Source of the DNA: Bacteroidota bacterium
GTDB taxonomy: Bacteria; Bacteroidota; Bacteroidia; B-17B0; Aurantibacillaceae
NCBI GenBank assembly: GCA_020403265.1
Contig: JADBXZ010000054.1
Location: 103,675 to 167,674, forward strand
Direction: 5' to 3'
Length of the DNA: 64,000 nucleotides
Position 1 is the stretch's first letter; each line of letters starts with the position of its first letter. Of this stretch, positions 53,631-63,621 are shown piece after piece. Position numbers and translations under genes: made by a program. The notes beneath the pieces are model-generated. The model worked only from the letters and a program-made list of their open reading frames with translations, did no database searches and was not told the DNA's origin.

Positions 53631-55208
53631 ATGAGGTTTCGTACAGTTATAGTAGCAATATTAATTAGCATTAATCTATTTTTAAGCTGTAGAAAGCCAA
53701 CTTCTGCCAACTGGGATTCTGATATTATTTTACCTGTAGTTAACAGCAAATTAAATATCAAAAACTTTTTGGGTGATTCTATTTTCAGAAGTGATAATAA
53801 CGGCCTTATTCACATCAGTGTATCTCGAACTTTAACCGCGCTACAACTTGATTCTGTAATCAAATTACCCGATACCAGCATCGTTCAAACCTTTAGTGTC
53901 ATTTTTCCAACTACCTTAACACCCGGTCAATCGTTAACATTTTTCCCTCCTTCCGAACTGCAGTTTAATATTGGAAATGATGTAAAGATAAGCACCTTTG
54001 ATGTGAGAAAAGGACTTATTAAAATTAATTATAGTAACGATTTAAGTCAACCACTTGATTTAATTTATCGTTTGCCCGGCGTTACAAAAAACGGTGTAGC
54101 TTATTCCATTTCTGAAACAGTGCCTCCGGGGCAAAACTCGCTGATTAAAACTTATGATCTGAGTGGTTATAATTTTAATATGCGGGGCTTAAACGGTACT
54201 GTTTATAATACCATCGTTCAGGCCTATACAGTAAATGTTAACCCTAATTCCAGTACTGTAACTGCATCCTTTGGTCAAGGCGTTAAACTTAAAATCAGTT
54301 ATGACGATATTATTCCTGAATATGCAGAGGGCTACTTTGGTCAGCAAACAGTTAACATTGCAAAGGACACAGCAGATTTAGATATTTTTAATACTTTTTC
54401 TGCCACCAATTTAATGTTAAGTGATGCAAAACTCAACTTTAAAATACTGAATGGCTTTGGCGCTGAGTTCAGCGGAAGTTTGCAAAATATACAATCAATC
54501 AATGGTAATTCAGTTGTTCCGCTTATCACAAGTCAACTCAACAATATTAATATCAATAGAGCAAGCAAAATTGGCCCTAATGTTTACCCAACGGTTAAAA
54601 CTGTTTCTTTAAATCCAAGCAACAGCAATATACTCCCTTTTATTTCTTTACTTCCAAAAAAGCTAGTTTATGAAGGCAAAGTGAATGTTAATCCGCTTGG
54701 CAACATTACAGGCTTTAAAGATTTTGCACAATATGGTAATGGCCTAAGTGTTATCGCTGATATTGATATCCCCTTGCAATTTAAAGCCTCTGCATTTAAC
54801 TTACAATCCATCTCAGATGTTGACTTCAGTAAAACCAAGCAACTGGATAATGTTAATTCTGCAAACATAATAGTTTCGGCTTTAAATGGCTATCCTTTCA
54901 GAGCCAAAATTCAAGCCTATATGTTAAACAGCGCCGATCAAGTTGTTGATTCTTTAATGGAGTATAATGCTAACATTCTTTCGGGCGGAATTCTAAATGC
55001 CCAAAACATCGTTACACAGCCGGTTAACTCAAAAATAAATGTACCGCTTTCAAAAGAAAAAATAGAAAAATTAAGAGCAACCAAAAAAATAAAAGTAGTA
55101 ACAACATTTTTAATGCCACCTAATCCACCTGACATTAAATTTTTTGACAATTACGAAATCGACGTGAATATTATCGCAGAAATTAACTACAAAATAAAAC
55201 GTAACTAA
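53631..55208 (+). CDS. large lipoprotein, hypothetical, first of a three-gene envelope set
   Basis: 525 aa. Signal with lipobox at Cys20 (MRFRTVIVAILISINLFLSC). The body is beta-rich without cysteines and has repeated strand-turn patterns (TPGQSLTFFPPSELQFNIGNDVKIST, SLIKTYDLSGYNFNMRGLNG). It ends in a bulk of sheet-forming residues (DNYEIDVNIIAEINYKIKRN). It is immediately followed by the 414-aa and 477-aa genes with essentially no gap, suggesting a shared surface complex, possibly linked to T9SS cargo. I do not recognise a known family. Confidence 0.75.
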   Translation: MRFRTVIVAILISINLFLSCRKPTSANWDSDIILPVVNSKLNIKNFLGDSIFRSDNNGLIHISVSRTLTALQLDSVIKLPDTSIVQTFSVIFPTTLTPGQSLTFFPPSELQFNIGNDVKISTFDVRKGLIKINYSNDLSQPLDLIYRLPGVTKNGVAYSISETVPPGQNSLIKTYDLSGYNFNMRGLNGTVYNTIVQAYTVNVNPNSSTVTASFGQGVKLKISYDDIIPEYAEGYFGQQTVNIAKDTADLDIFNTFSATNLMLSDAKLNFKILNGFGAEFSGSLQNIQSINGNSVVPLITSQLNNININRASKIGPNVYPTVKTVSLNPSNSNILPFISLLPKKLVYEGKVNVNPLGNITGFKDFAQYGNGLSVIADIDIPLQFKASAFNLQSISDVDFSKTKQLDNVNSANIIVSALNGYPFRAKIQAYMLNSADQVVDSLMEYNANILSGGILNAQNIVTQPVNSKINVPLSKEKIEKLRATKKIKVVTTFLMPPNPPDIKFFDNYEIDVNIIAEINYKIKRN

Positions 55209-55209
55209 T

Positions 55210-56454
55210 TTGACTAAACAAGCTTTAATATTTTTGCTCATTTTATCGTGTATTATTACAGTTAAATCACAATACAATACTGAATTCATTAATTACAGAA
55301 ACACCGGCCGCAGTATTTCTACTAATTTAGAATTTGATGCGGGAAGTAATGGCACCAATCAAATTCTAATTAACAAGCTCCTATTAGGAGGGTACATCTC
55401 AGCAGAAGATAAAGCACAAAGCGCAAAGTATTTAAGAGGTTATAACAACTTTGGTGTTAATTTAAACTATGATGTTAATGCATTTATAAAAGGAGGCAAA
55501 AAACATGATTTTTTAATAGGGATTAAAAATCAAGAGATACTGAATGCTACATACACTAAAGATTTTTTTAATTTGATGTTTTACGGAAACCAAGCCTATA
55601 AAGGTAAAACAGCCGATCTAGCCTTTTGCAATGTAAATGCGTTGCGATTTCAGGAAATAAAATTTGGCGCAATTTTACATAGTGTTGATTCGGTTGCAAA
55701 AATTGGTGTTTCGTTATCCTTTATCAAAGGCGAGCAATTATTCTATATCAGAACGAATAAAAATTCAAGTTTATTTACATCAGCAGACGGTAGCGAGCTC
55801 ATTTTTAACTCCAAATTTAACCTAGCGATCAGCGATACCAATAATAAAAATGTGATGAGCTTTAATGGGGTTGGAGCCAGTGCAGACATTTTTTTTGAAA
55901 CACCTTACAAAAGTAAATTTGGTAAACAAAGTATTTTAATTGTTAATGCCAATAACATAGGCTTTATCCATTGGCGAAATAACAGCGTACAATATAGCAG
56001 CGATAGTTCATTTAGATTCAGCGGCTATTCAGTTGATAACATTTTTGATTTAAAAGATAGCACTTTAAATAAAATTAATTCAGATAGTATTTTATTTAGT
56101 TTAACTAATGCACGTCGCGAAAACTTTAATGTCAATATTCCAACCAACTTGGTAATAATTAATAAAATTGTTTGGAGTAATCAATTTGTTACCAATTTTG
56201 GATTCAGACACATATTTAATGCCAACTACAAACCTTATGTTTTTATAGAACCTGAATTAACAAAAGGGAAAATTACAATGTGCCTGCATGTAGGTTATGG
56301 TGGTTACGTTAGAGCAGGATTTGGAACTTCTATCGCCTATCAAAGCAGTGGCTGGTTCTTTAAAATAGGTAGTAATCACTTACAAGGATTATTGCTGCCC
56401 AAATACACAAGCGGACAAGGCGTATTTTTAAGTTTAGCAAAAAAATTAAAGTAA
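55210..56454 (+). CDS. DUF5723-like outer-membrane protein
   Basis: 414 aa. TTG start at 55210, 1 nt after the previous stop; signal peptide (MTKQALIFLLILSCIITVKSQ). The N-terminal region reads YNTEFINYRNTGRSISTNLEFDAG, then many alternating strands with Asn/Tyr/Gly girdles (GYNNFGVNLNYDVNAFIKGG, GGYVRAGFGTSIAY), as in PorV/DUF5723-type barrels of Bacteroidota. Gene context between two secreted proteins fits an outer-membrane protein. The exact family is inferred. Confidence 0.65.
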   Translation: MTKQALIFLLILSCIITVKSQYNTEFINYRNTGRSISTNLEFDAGSNGTNQILINKLLLGGYISAEDKAQSAKYLRGYNNFGVNLNYDVNAFIKGGKKHDFLIGIKNQEILNATYTKDFFNLMFYGNQAYKGKTADLAFCNVNALRFQEIKFGAILHSVDSVAKIGVSLSFIKGEQLFYIRTNKNSSLFTSADGSELIFNSKFNLAISDTNNKNVMSFNGVGASADIFFETPYKSKFGKQSILIVNANNIGFIHWRNNSVQYSSDSSFRFSGYSVDNIFDLKDSTLNKINSDSILFSLTNARRENFNVNIPTNLVIINKIVWSNQFVTNFGFRHIFNANYKPYVFIEPELTKGKITMCLHVGYGGYVRAGFGTSIAYQSSGWFFKIGSNHLQGLLLPKYTSGQGVFLSLAKKLK

Positions 56455-56455
56455 C

Positions 56456-57889
56456 ATGAGAAAAACACTATCATTAATTATTTTATTTCTTTTGTGCATC
56501 AATTTGAATGCTCAGCCACCTCGCAAATTTTATTGTAAATATGGTGGAAATGGCGTTGATATTGGCTATGGCGTTAAACAGTGTTTAGACACAAACTACA
56601 TTATTATTGGCAGCACCACTAGTTTTGGAGCAGGAAGCAGCGATATTTACCTGCTCAAAATTGACAGTATGGGGCAATTTATGTGGCAGAAAACCTTTGG
56701 AGGCTTTAATCAGGATGTAGGTAAATCAATAGCCTTGTTGCCTGACGGTGGATTTGTAATAACAGGTTATAGCTCCTCATATGGTGCAGGAGGCTATGAT
56801 GTTATCACCATTAGAACTGATAAATTTGGTAATCAACTTTGGCTAAAAAGTTTTGGTGGGCTGGACTGGGATTTTGGAAATGATGTTATAATTGGACCGG
56901 ATGGAAACATTATCGTTTGTGGCAGTACATACAGTTATGGCTATGGTAACAGAGATGGTTTGGTTTTAAAATATGATTTAAATGGTAACTTGCTATGGCA
57001 TAAAACTTTTGGCGGAAATTTAGATGATGAATTTGTTTCGATGTCTAAATCTAGTAATGGTAATACCTATTTAGGTGGAAACACAAAAAGTTATGGAGAT
57101 ACCAAAGGAGATTTTTGGATGTTTGCTGTAAATAATTTAGGAGATTCAATTACCTCTTCAAACCTAGGCAAAGCAAATACCCAAGAATATTGTTATGACA
57201 TGCTAATCAATACATCAAATGAGCTTATTTTATGTGGATCAGTTAATACAAGTACAAATTCTTCTATAACTAATAACTGCTACTCAACAAAAAGAAATAT
57301 TAATGGTAACTTTATTTCTGAAGTAATATACAGCGGAGCTGGAGACAACGATAAATATTTATCTATTGCCAGACAGCACAACGGCAGCGATCTCATGTTT
57401 TCAAGAAGTGTTCTAAAACCGGGTTTTTCAATTGAGGTTCAACCGTTACTTGCAGACCTTAATATGAATTGGATTAACTCAACGACATATGTAACAAATG
57501 AAATTGATGAAGCGTATGATGTAACTTCAACACATGACAATGGTTATGCTTTATTAGGTTATACTATGGGTTATAGTGGAAATCTGACTGAGGATATTTT
57601 CTTTGTAAAAGTTGATAACGGATTAGTAGGTTCTACTAATATTGTTGGAATAAATGAAACTGCTGCTCTTGAGAGCTCCTCTCTATTCAATCCATTTTTC
57701 AATACCAATAAAATCAACTTTAATAACACAACCCAAAGTGAAATTAGCTTCACCCTTTTGAATCAAATCGGACAAACTATTCTCAAAGGTAATACAACAC
57801 AAAATTTCATTGAAATTAATTCTGAATTAACACGTGGTATTTACTACCTGATTTTAAACACTTCATCACACAAAATCATTATTGAATAA
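56456..57889 (+). CDS. secreted beta-propeller-like repeat protein with C-terminal T9SS-type tail
   Basis: 477 aa. Signal peptide ends NLNAQ. A tandem array of about 50-residue repeats shows the motif GGxxxDVGxS...GFVITGYSSSYGAGGYDVxxxRTDxxGNQLWxKSFGG (for example residues 25-80, 80-130, 130-180). These are like SBBP/delta-60 propeller repeats, here counting about six. A C-terminal domain of about 75 residues (SFTLLNQIGQTILKGNTTQNF ... LTRGIYYLILN) looks like a type A sorting domain with a lysine-poor ending. It overlaps the following glycosyltransferase frame only if the earlier TTG is used. Confidence 0.8.
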   Translation: MRKTLSLIILFLLCINLNAQPPRKFYCKYGGNGVDIGYGVKQCLDTNYIIIGSTTSFGAGSSDIYLLKIDSMGQFMWQKTFGGFNQDVGKSIALLPDGGFVITGYSSSYGAGGYDVITIRTDKFGNQLWLKSFGGLDWDFGNDVIIGPDGNIIVCGSTYSYGYGNRDGLVLKYDLNGNLLWHKTFGGNLDDEFVSMSKSSNGNTYLGGNTKSYGDTKGDFWMFAVNNLGDSITSSNLGKANTQEYCYDMLINTSNELILCGSVNTSTNSSITNNCYSTKRNINGNFISEVIYSGAGDNDKYLSIARQHNGSDLMFSRSVLKPGFSIEVQPLLADLNMNWINSTTYVTNEIDEAYDVTSTHDNGYALLGYTMGYSGNLTEDIFFVKVDNGLVGSTNIVGINETAALESSSLFNPFFNTNKINFNNTTQSEISFTLLNQIGQTILKGNTTQNFIEINSELTRGIYYLILNTSSHKIIIE

Positions 57890-57908
57890 TAATAACTTAT
57901 CAGTTTTA

Positions 57909-59333
57909 ATGACATTTAACAAGAAACAAATTGTATTAACTTCTTTTATTATTTTTTGCTTGAATCTTTGCTTAAAATTGATTGATATTGGAAATAGTAG
58001 TTTTTGGTATGATGAAATTATCAGTTGCAACGATACGTTATTAGACTTTGGTCACATCAAGCACGAAGCTGAATGGGATAAAAATCCACCGTTTTATCAT
58101 TATTTACTTTGGATATGGTCTAAATTTTTTGGTATCTCCGAAATTGGCCTAAGGTCCATGAGTGCTTTTTTTAGTGCGCTTACCGGAGTTGTTCTTTTTA
58201 TTTTAACCACCAGATTATTTAATGGCTTAACAGGTCTTTTCGTAAGCCTAATTTTTATTTTACACCCCTATTTGTTTTATTATTCGCAAGAAGCCAGATG
58301 TTATTCCCTCTTAATTTTTTTGATATCAATCAATTTAGGTTTAACAATAAAATTTATTAAAAATAATTCTATTCTCTTGATACTGTTACTTGGAATTTCA
58401 AATTTTCTAATATTTTACACCCATTATATTGCAGGCTTAATTTTACTGTGTCAATTTGTTTTTCTTCTGTTAATTTTAAAAGGAAACTACTTGAAAATTT
58501 TTTCAATCTATGGTATAACAATTTTATTAGTGTTACTCCGATTCACAAAAAAACAATATAAAGTTCTATTCATGTCGCATGAAATGAGTAGTATCAAAAA
58601 AAATGTCCCGCTTAGCAATTTTTTTGATCTTTTTCGGGCAATTGATGATTTATTTATAACCAACCTGTTGGCAATCCTACTCGTTATTGCTTTGATTTAT
58701 AAACTCATTACCATTTTCACAACTAAGGAACAACTAAGTCTTAAAACCAAGATTGAACTATACATTATTCTTAGTCCATGGGTATGCTTATTTATCTTGT
58801 ATTTTGTAGGCCTTTTAACTAATGTATTTAACGAACGTTATTTAATTTTTATAACACCGTTTATTCTAATCTCTATTGCTTGCCTGATTAACCATAGATT
58901 CAGTTTAACAATCCTTACAGTAGGCATTTTATCATACTCCATATTTCACATTGAGTTTGGAAAATCAAGGCAAATGGATTATAGACAAGCGGCCATGATA
59001 ACAAAACTACTTAAAACCAATCAAAATATCGATATTTATTTGCAAACACACGACATTTCTTCCTTATTTTGCTACTATTACCTTCCAAAAAAATATCCCC
59101 AAAAAATCTGGAATAATAAAACTGCCTTAAAAGAGGAGCATATTTATATTGTTGAAAACAATTACGAATTAAACGAAATCTTGCCAACTAAAGGCCAACC
59201 AATACTTTTATTTCAAACTTTTGACTCAGAAAAAGAAAACCTGAGTATGGCTGTAACATTCAAAACTAAAGGCTATCATTTACTCATGAAAAGAAAGGTA
59301 AGTGATAACATTACCATGTCAGTTTTAAATTAA
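57909..59333 (+). CDS. GT39-like membrane glycosyltransferase (PMT/ArnT type)
   Basis: 474 aa using ATG 57909 (the frame has an earlier TTG at 57882 that overlaps the previous gene). Around ten hydrophobic helices are visible. The first loop holds the acidic SSFWYDEIISCNDTLLDFGHIKHEAEWDKNPPFYHYLLW, a family signature with Asp/Glu for the polyprenyl-phosphate sugar donor. It is followed by the GLRSMSAFFSALTGVVLFIL stretch and QEARCYSLLIFL. The sugar and acceptor are unknown; protein O-glycosylation in Bacteroidota is possible but unsupported here. Confidence 0.85.
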   Translation: MTFNKKQIVLTSFIIFCLNLCLKLIDIGNSSFWYDEIISCNDTLLDFGHIKHEAEWDKNPPFYHYLLWIWSKFFGISEIGLRSMSAFFSALTGVVLFILTTRLFNGLTGLFVSLIFILHPYLFYYSQEARCYSLLIFLISINLGLTIKFIKNNSILLILLLGISNFLIFYTHYIAGLILLCQFVFLLLILKGNYLKIFSIYGITILLVLLRFTKKQYKVLFMSHEMSSIKKNVPLSNFFDLFRAIDDLFITNLLAILLVIALIYKLITIFTTKEQLSLKTKIELYIILSPWVCLFILYFVGLLTNVFNERYLIFITPFILISIACLINHRFSLTILTVGILSYSIFHIEFGKSRQMDYRQAAMITKLLKTNQNIDIYLQTHDISSLFCYYYLPKKYPQKIWNNKTALKEEHIYIVENNYELNEILPTKGQPILLFQTFDSEKENLSMAVTFKTKGYHLLMKRKVSDNITMSVLN

Positions 59334-59398
59334 TTTTATCTTCTCCATCTTCCTGTTGATTTAAAAAATTAATCATTATATTAGTATCATAATTTGTT

Positions 59399-61447
59399 AT
59401 GTTAAAAATTAACCTATTTTTCTTATTGCTTAGCACAACAATTGTTGCTCAAGATTTAAATACCCGTAAATGGCGAAAATCAGAAAAAGATAGTCTGGAT
59501 AATGCTTTACTTTTATACGAAGAAAAAAATTACCTGTTAGCTTATCCAACGTTTGAAAATCTGTTAAATCAACACCCCAAAGAAGGTTATTTAAAATATG
59601 CTTGCGGTATCTGTGCTCTTAGCCGATCCGACAAACATCACAAGGCTTACGAATACCTTTCGGAGCTTTACGCAAAAAACAAAAAAATCGAAAACATCAA
59701 ATATGATTTAGCCCGAGCAGCACATTACACCAACCACCTCGATGAAGCAGAGACTTTAATTAAAGAATACCTTGCACCCTCTAAAATGAACTTAGAGGAT
59801 AAAAAAAACGGGCTCCTTTTACAACGCTACATCAGTAATGCCAAGTACCACCTCAGCAAACCTACCAATGCTAAAATAGTCAACATGGGCACCCCGCTCA
59901 ATTCATCGGATGAAGAGTACGTTCCGGCAATTAACGCCTCTGAAGATGTTATGGTGTTCACCTATAAAGGTGTTAAAAGTAAAGGCGGAAAAATGAATTC
60001 GTTTTTAACACCGGATCCTCAAGGAGCCTATACGGAAGATTTGTACATCTCCAAAAAAGAAAAAGGTAAATTTTCGGCCCCGGAACCCCTTGAAGAGATT
60101 AATACTACAGCTCATGATGCTTGCGTGTCTATTAGTTTAGATGGTCAACTACTTTATTTTTACAGAAATACAGCCGATGATCACGGCGATTTATATCAGG
60201 CACAAGTAAGCGGGCAAGGCTTCTCTAAACCAAAAAAACTGAAAGGTTATGTGAATAGCTATGCATACGAAGGGCATTGTTCGTTGAGTCCGGATGGTAA
60301 CACCCTATATTTCACAAGCGATCGCAGCGGCGGCTACGGTGGCATAGATATTTATAAAGCAACCATGTTACCTGACAGTAGTTGGGGAAACATTGTTAAC
60401 CTGGGAGACAGCATAAATACACCTTACGATGAAGATGCACCGTTTATTCACCCTGATGGAGTAAGTTTATTTTATAGCTCTAAGGGCCGCAACAGTATGG
60501 GAGGCTATGATATTTTTAAAGCTACCATGAACGTGAAAGACAGCTCCTTTAAAAAAGTACAACACTTAGGGTATCCAATTAACAGCACAGATGATGACAT
60601 TTACTTTGTGGTTGCTGCTAATGGCGAACGTGCCTATTACAGCAGTGCTAAGCAAGATGGTCAGGGTTTAAAAGATATCTACATGATTGATACCAAATTT
60701 GAAGGCTTAAAACCGGCGCTTATGCTTGTTAAAGGAACAACTAAACGAAAAGGCATGGCTGTAGGTTCTAACAATCAAATCAAAATCATTTCGCAAAGCG
60801 GCAAAGTATATAAAAATTTTACATCAAATAATTCAAGCGGCGAATTCATGGTATCAGTGCCTGCCGGCGAAAAATATAAATTTGTGTTTAAGGATGAGTT
60901 GGGAAATTTTAAAGAATTTGATTTTGATTTAACCTCACTCAATGCCTACAAAGAAGAAAATTTAGATGTTAACTTTGACGCTATGACTGTTGCCAACAGC
61001 ACACCAACAGTAGCAGCTTCCAACACCGTTGCTTCTGTTACCATCAACTCAGTAAAGCCCGGCAGCGCTTCAACTACTACATTTATACCAAATAACATTG
61101 CCCAAGCAACTAGTTTAAGTTTTGCGAAAGAAAATGGTAACGTCGATGTTGGTGCTCAAGGTATTCAATTCAGAGTTCAAATAGCTGCGCTCAAATACCC
61201 TAAGGCCATGAACTTCCCTTATTTAAAAAATTGCGGTAAAATAGAAACACTTTTATTAGTTGACGGGATCACGCGTGTAACCATAGGCGGAAAATTCACT
61301 ACGCTGAATGATGCGCTAAAACATAATAAAAAAGTAATTGATGCCGGACAAAAAGATGCATTTATTACAGCCATTTATCAAAACAAACGCATGTTACTTG
61401 AAGAATTGGTTAATATGGGAATTTTTAAACCACAAAAAGTCGACTAA
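59399..61447 (+). CDS. TPR-PD40 beta-propeller protein with C-terminal SPOR-like domain
   Basis: 682 aa. Signal peptide (MLKINLFFLLLSTTIVAQ), then TPR-like helices (about 25-140). A PD40/WD40-like propeller covers about 155-440 (NSSDEEYVPAINASEDVMVFTY, DGQLLYFYRNTADDHGDLYQA, PDGNTLYFTSDRSGGYGGIDIYKA, PDGVSLFYSSKGRNSMGGYDIFKA). A carboxypeptidase-like beta region (about 450-520) precedes the C-terminal (about 595-675) QFRVQIAALKYPKAMNF... DAFITAIYQNKRMLLEEL, which reads as a SPOR domain for peptidoglycan binding. It resembles T9SS component PorE (TPR-PD40-OmpA) but has SPOR in place of OmpA. Confidence 0.8.
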   Translation: MLKINLFFLLLSTTIVAQDLNTRKWRKSEKDSLDNALLLYEEKNYLLAYPTFENLLNQHPKEGYLKYACGICALSRSDKHHKAYEYLSELYAKNKKIENIKYDLARAAHYTNHLDEAETLIKEYLAPSKMNLEDKKNGLLLQRYISNAKYHLSKPTNAKIVNMGTPLNSSDEEYVPAINASEDVMVFTYKGVKSKGGKMNSFLTPDPQGAYTEDLYISKKEKGKFSAPEPLEEINTTAHDACVSISLDGQLLYFYRNTADDHGDLYQAQVSGQGFSKPKKLKGYVNSYAYEGHCSLSPDGNTLYFTSDRSGGYGGIDIYKATMLPDSSWGNIVNLGDSINTPYDEDAPFIHPDGVSLFYSSKGRNSMGGYDIFKATMNVKDSSFKKVQHLGYPINSTDDDIYFVVAANGERAYYSSAKQDGQGLKDIYMIDTKFEGLKPALMLVKGTTKRKGMAVGSNNQIKIISQSGKVYKNFTSNNSSGEFMVSVPAGEKYKFVFKDELGNFKEFDFDLTSLNAYKEENLDVNFDAMTVANSTPTVAASNTVASVTINSVKPGSASTTTFIPNNIAQATSLSFAKENGNVDVGAQGIQFRVQIAALKYPKAMNFPYLKNCGKIETLLLVDGITRVTIGGKFTTLNDALKHNKKVIDAGQKDAFITAIYQNKRMLLEELVNMGIFKPQKVD

Positions 61448-61472
61448 GCTTCTTTCTTAATTTTTAATACTC

Positions 61473-62345
61473 ATGAGCCAATTTGCCGAAACAGAACTAA
61501 TCCTTACGAACGAAAACAGGGTTTACCATTTAAATTTATTAGCCGAAAACATTGCTGATAATGTGATTGTAGTTGGCGATCAAAACAGAGTGGCACAAAT
61601 TTCCGCTTACTTTTCAACCATTGATTTTAAAACAGAACACCGCGAATTCGTAACGCATACAGGCTTATTTAACGGCAAACGAATAACCGTTTTAAGCACA
61701 GGTATTGGCACTGATAATATTGATATTGTGATGAATGAACTTGATGCAGCTGTTAACATCAATCCTCAAACCCGCACTTTAAATTCTACACATAGACAAC
61801 TCAACATCATCAGACTTGGAACCAGTGGCGCCCTGCAAGCTGAAATTCCTGTTAACGGACTTGTAGTGAGTTCTCATGGAATTGGTTTAGATGGCCTTTT
61901 AAATTTTTACGATGGCTGGCAATCGGTTTGCGAAAATAACATCAGTAATGCTTTTATTAAACAAACAGGTTGGTTGCCCAACATGCCTTACCCCTATTGC
62001 GTTGCTGCCTCTGATGATTTATTAAACAAATTCAAAGCCGGTAATTTTGTTGGGATTACCGCTACAGCGCCGGGTTTCTATGGCCCTCAAGGAAGACAAA
62101 TTAAATTAAAAAGCGCCTTACCAACCCTAAACGATAACCTGACTAATTTTAATTTTAATGATTTAAAAATTACCAATTTTGAAATGGAAACCAGCGCCTT
62201 GTATGGTTTGGGTAAACTCCTTCATCACAATTGCCTCACCGTTTGTGTTATCATAGCCAACAGAGTAAGAAAAGAATTTACAAGCGACTATAAAAAAAGT
62301 GTAGATATACTAATTGAAAATTGCTTAAACAAGTTAACACTTTAA
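61473..62345 (+). CDS. nucleoside phosphorylase (uridine phosphorylase-like)
   Basis: 290 aa. Phosphate/ribose site motifs GDQNRVAQI, LSTGIGTDNIDIVMNELDAAVN, RLGTSGALQAEIPV and the base-binding FEMETSALYGLG are all of the PNP/UP family. It is about 30 residues longer than E. coli Udp because of an N-terminal extension. It is followed after 3 nt by pyrF, giving a pyrimidine salvage/synthesis pair. Uridine is the likeliest substrate, but purine nucleosides are not excluded. Confidence 0.87.
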   Translation: MSQFAETELILTNENRVYHLNLLAENIADNVIVVGDQNRVAQISAYFSTIDFKTEHREFVTHTGLFNGKRITVLSTGIGTDNIDIVMNELDAAVNINPQTRTLNSTHRQLNIIRLGTSGALQAEIPVNGLVVSSHGIGLDGLLNFYDGWQSVCENNISNAFIKQTGWLPNMPYPYCVAASDDLLNKFKAGNFVGITATAPGFYGPQGRQIKLKSALPTLNDNLTNFNFNDLKITNFEMETSALYGLGKLLHHNCLTVCVIIANRVRKEFTSDYKKSVDILIENCLNKLTL

Positions 62346-62348
62346 ACC

Positions 62349-63161
62349 ATGACCAGAGAACAACTAATCAAACAAATAAGAGATAAAAAATCGTTTTTAT
62401 GTGTGGGGCTTGACCCTGATGTGAGCAAAATACCACAACACATCATTGAAGACGATGAAGACACCATTTACTTATTTAACCGTTTAATAATTGATGCTAC
62501 GGCGCCTTACTGCGTGGCATTTAAACCAAACACGGCCTTTTATGAAGCCTACGGATTAAGCGGCATGGAAAGTTTAGAAAAAACAATTAAGTACATTAAA
62601 TTAAATTACCCTGATCATTTTTTAATTGCCGATGCTAAGCGAGGCGACATTGGCAATACAAGCACCATGTATGCCAAAGCATTTTTTAACCGCTTAAATG
62701 CAGATGCCATTACAATTGCACCTTATATGGGAAGCGATTCAGTAAAACCATTTCTGGCATTTGAAAATAAATGGGCCATTGTATTAGGTTTAACCAGTAA
62801 CGAAGGCTCTGCCGATTTTCAACAATTAAAATTAAACGACAAAGAACTTTATTTAAAAGTTATTGAGACCTGTGCTTCATGGGGCACTGCCAACAACATG
62901 ATGTTTGTGATAGGCGCTACCAAAGCCAGTATGTTAGGGGAAATTAGAAAATTGATTCCTAATCATTTTTTGTTGGTACCAGGGGTTGGTGCGCAAGGCG
63001 GGAGTTTGGAAGAAGTGACTAAATACGGATTAAATAAAGACATTGGACTATTAATCAATGCCAGCAGGTCCATTATATACGCAGGTAACGGCGAAAATTT
63101 TGATGTATTGGCAGGTCTTGAAGCCAAAAAATTAAATGATCAAATGAAAACCTATTTTTAA
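62349..63161 (+). CDS. pyrF: orotidine 5'-phosphate decarboxylase
   Basis: PyrF makes UMP from OMP. The 270-aa protein is the longer 'type 2' form. It has SFLCVGLDPDVSKIPQHI, VAFKPNTAFYEAYG, the catalytic DAKRGDIGNTSTMYA and the phosphate-binding LLVPGVGAQGGSLEE and INASRSIIYAG. It lies in an operon with the nucleoside phosphorylase (3 nt upstream) and DUF3467 (12 nt downstream). The ATG start is clear. Confidence 0.96.
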   Translation: MTREQLIKQIRDKKSFLCVGLDPDVSKIPQHIIEDDEDTIYLFNRLIIDATAPYCVAFKPNTAFYEAYGLSGMESLEKTIKYIKLNYPDHFLIADAKRGDIGNTSTMYAKAFFNRLNADAITIAPYMGSDSVKPFLAFENKWAIVLGLTSNEGSADFQQLKLNDKELYLKVIETCASWGTANNMMFVIGATKASMLGEIRKLIPNHFLLVPGVGAQGGSLEEVTKYGLNKDIGLLINASRSIIYAGNGENFDVLAGLEAKKLNDQMKTYF

Positions 63162-63173
63162 AATTAAATTAAA

Positions 63174-63479
63174 ATGGAAGAACAGCAACCACAACAACTA
63201 GATATTGAATTAAGCGAGGAAATTGCAGAAGGCATTTACTCTAACCTGGCCATCATCACGCACTCTAACAGTGAATTTGTAATTGATTTTATAAAGTTAT
63301 TACCCGGTGTACCAAAGGCAAGAGTCAAATCCAGAATACTACTAACGCCACAACATGCCAAGCGTTTAGCCAAGGCCTTAATTGACAATTTAAATAAGTA
63401 CGAAGCCATGAATGGTAAAATTAAAGATCAGGATCAAAACATGGCCATGCAATTTACCGGACCAACCGGAAAGGCTTAA
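63174..63479 (+). CDS. DUF3467 domain protein
   Basis: A 101-aa cytoplasmic protein. It contains the DUF3467 core LSEEIAEGIYSNLAIITHSNSEFVIDFIKLLPGVPKARVKSRILLTPQHAKRLAKAL. It is typical of Bacteroidota and often found next to RpoC or transcription genes; here it follows pyrF. The function is not established. The tail is polar. Confidence 0.9.
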   Translation: MEEQQPQQLDIELSEEIAEGIYSNLAIITHSNSEFVIDFIKLLPGVPKARVKSRILLTPQHAKRLAKALIDNLNKYEAMNGKIKDQDQNMAMQFTGPTGKA

Positions 63480-63562
63480 TTAAAATTTAGCTGAAAAATC
63501 TTCTTTCCTACTTTTCCATAGTCGAAACGTAGGCAAAAGACAAGGCGTTTCAACCTGCCACC

Positions 63563-63584
63563 CCTGCCTTTGCCGACAGGCAGG
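63563..63584. repeat. GC-rich CCTGCC/GGCAGG hairpin, copy 1
   Basis: CCTGCC at 63563-63568 pairs with GGCAGG at 63579-63584. It lies inside the wider pair TTTCAAC (63548-63554)/GTTGAAA (63599-63605). A second copy with different loop DNA sits at 63746. Confidence 0.6.
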
Positions 63585-63621
63585 CGCACTTAATTTTTGT
63601 TGAAATTTTTGCGGCGTAAAT

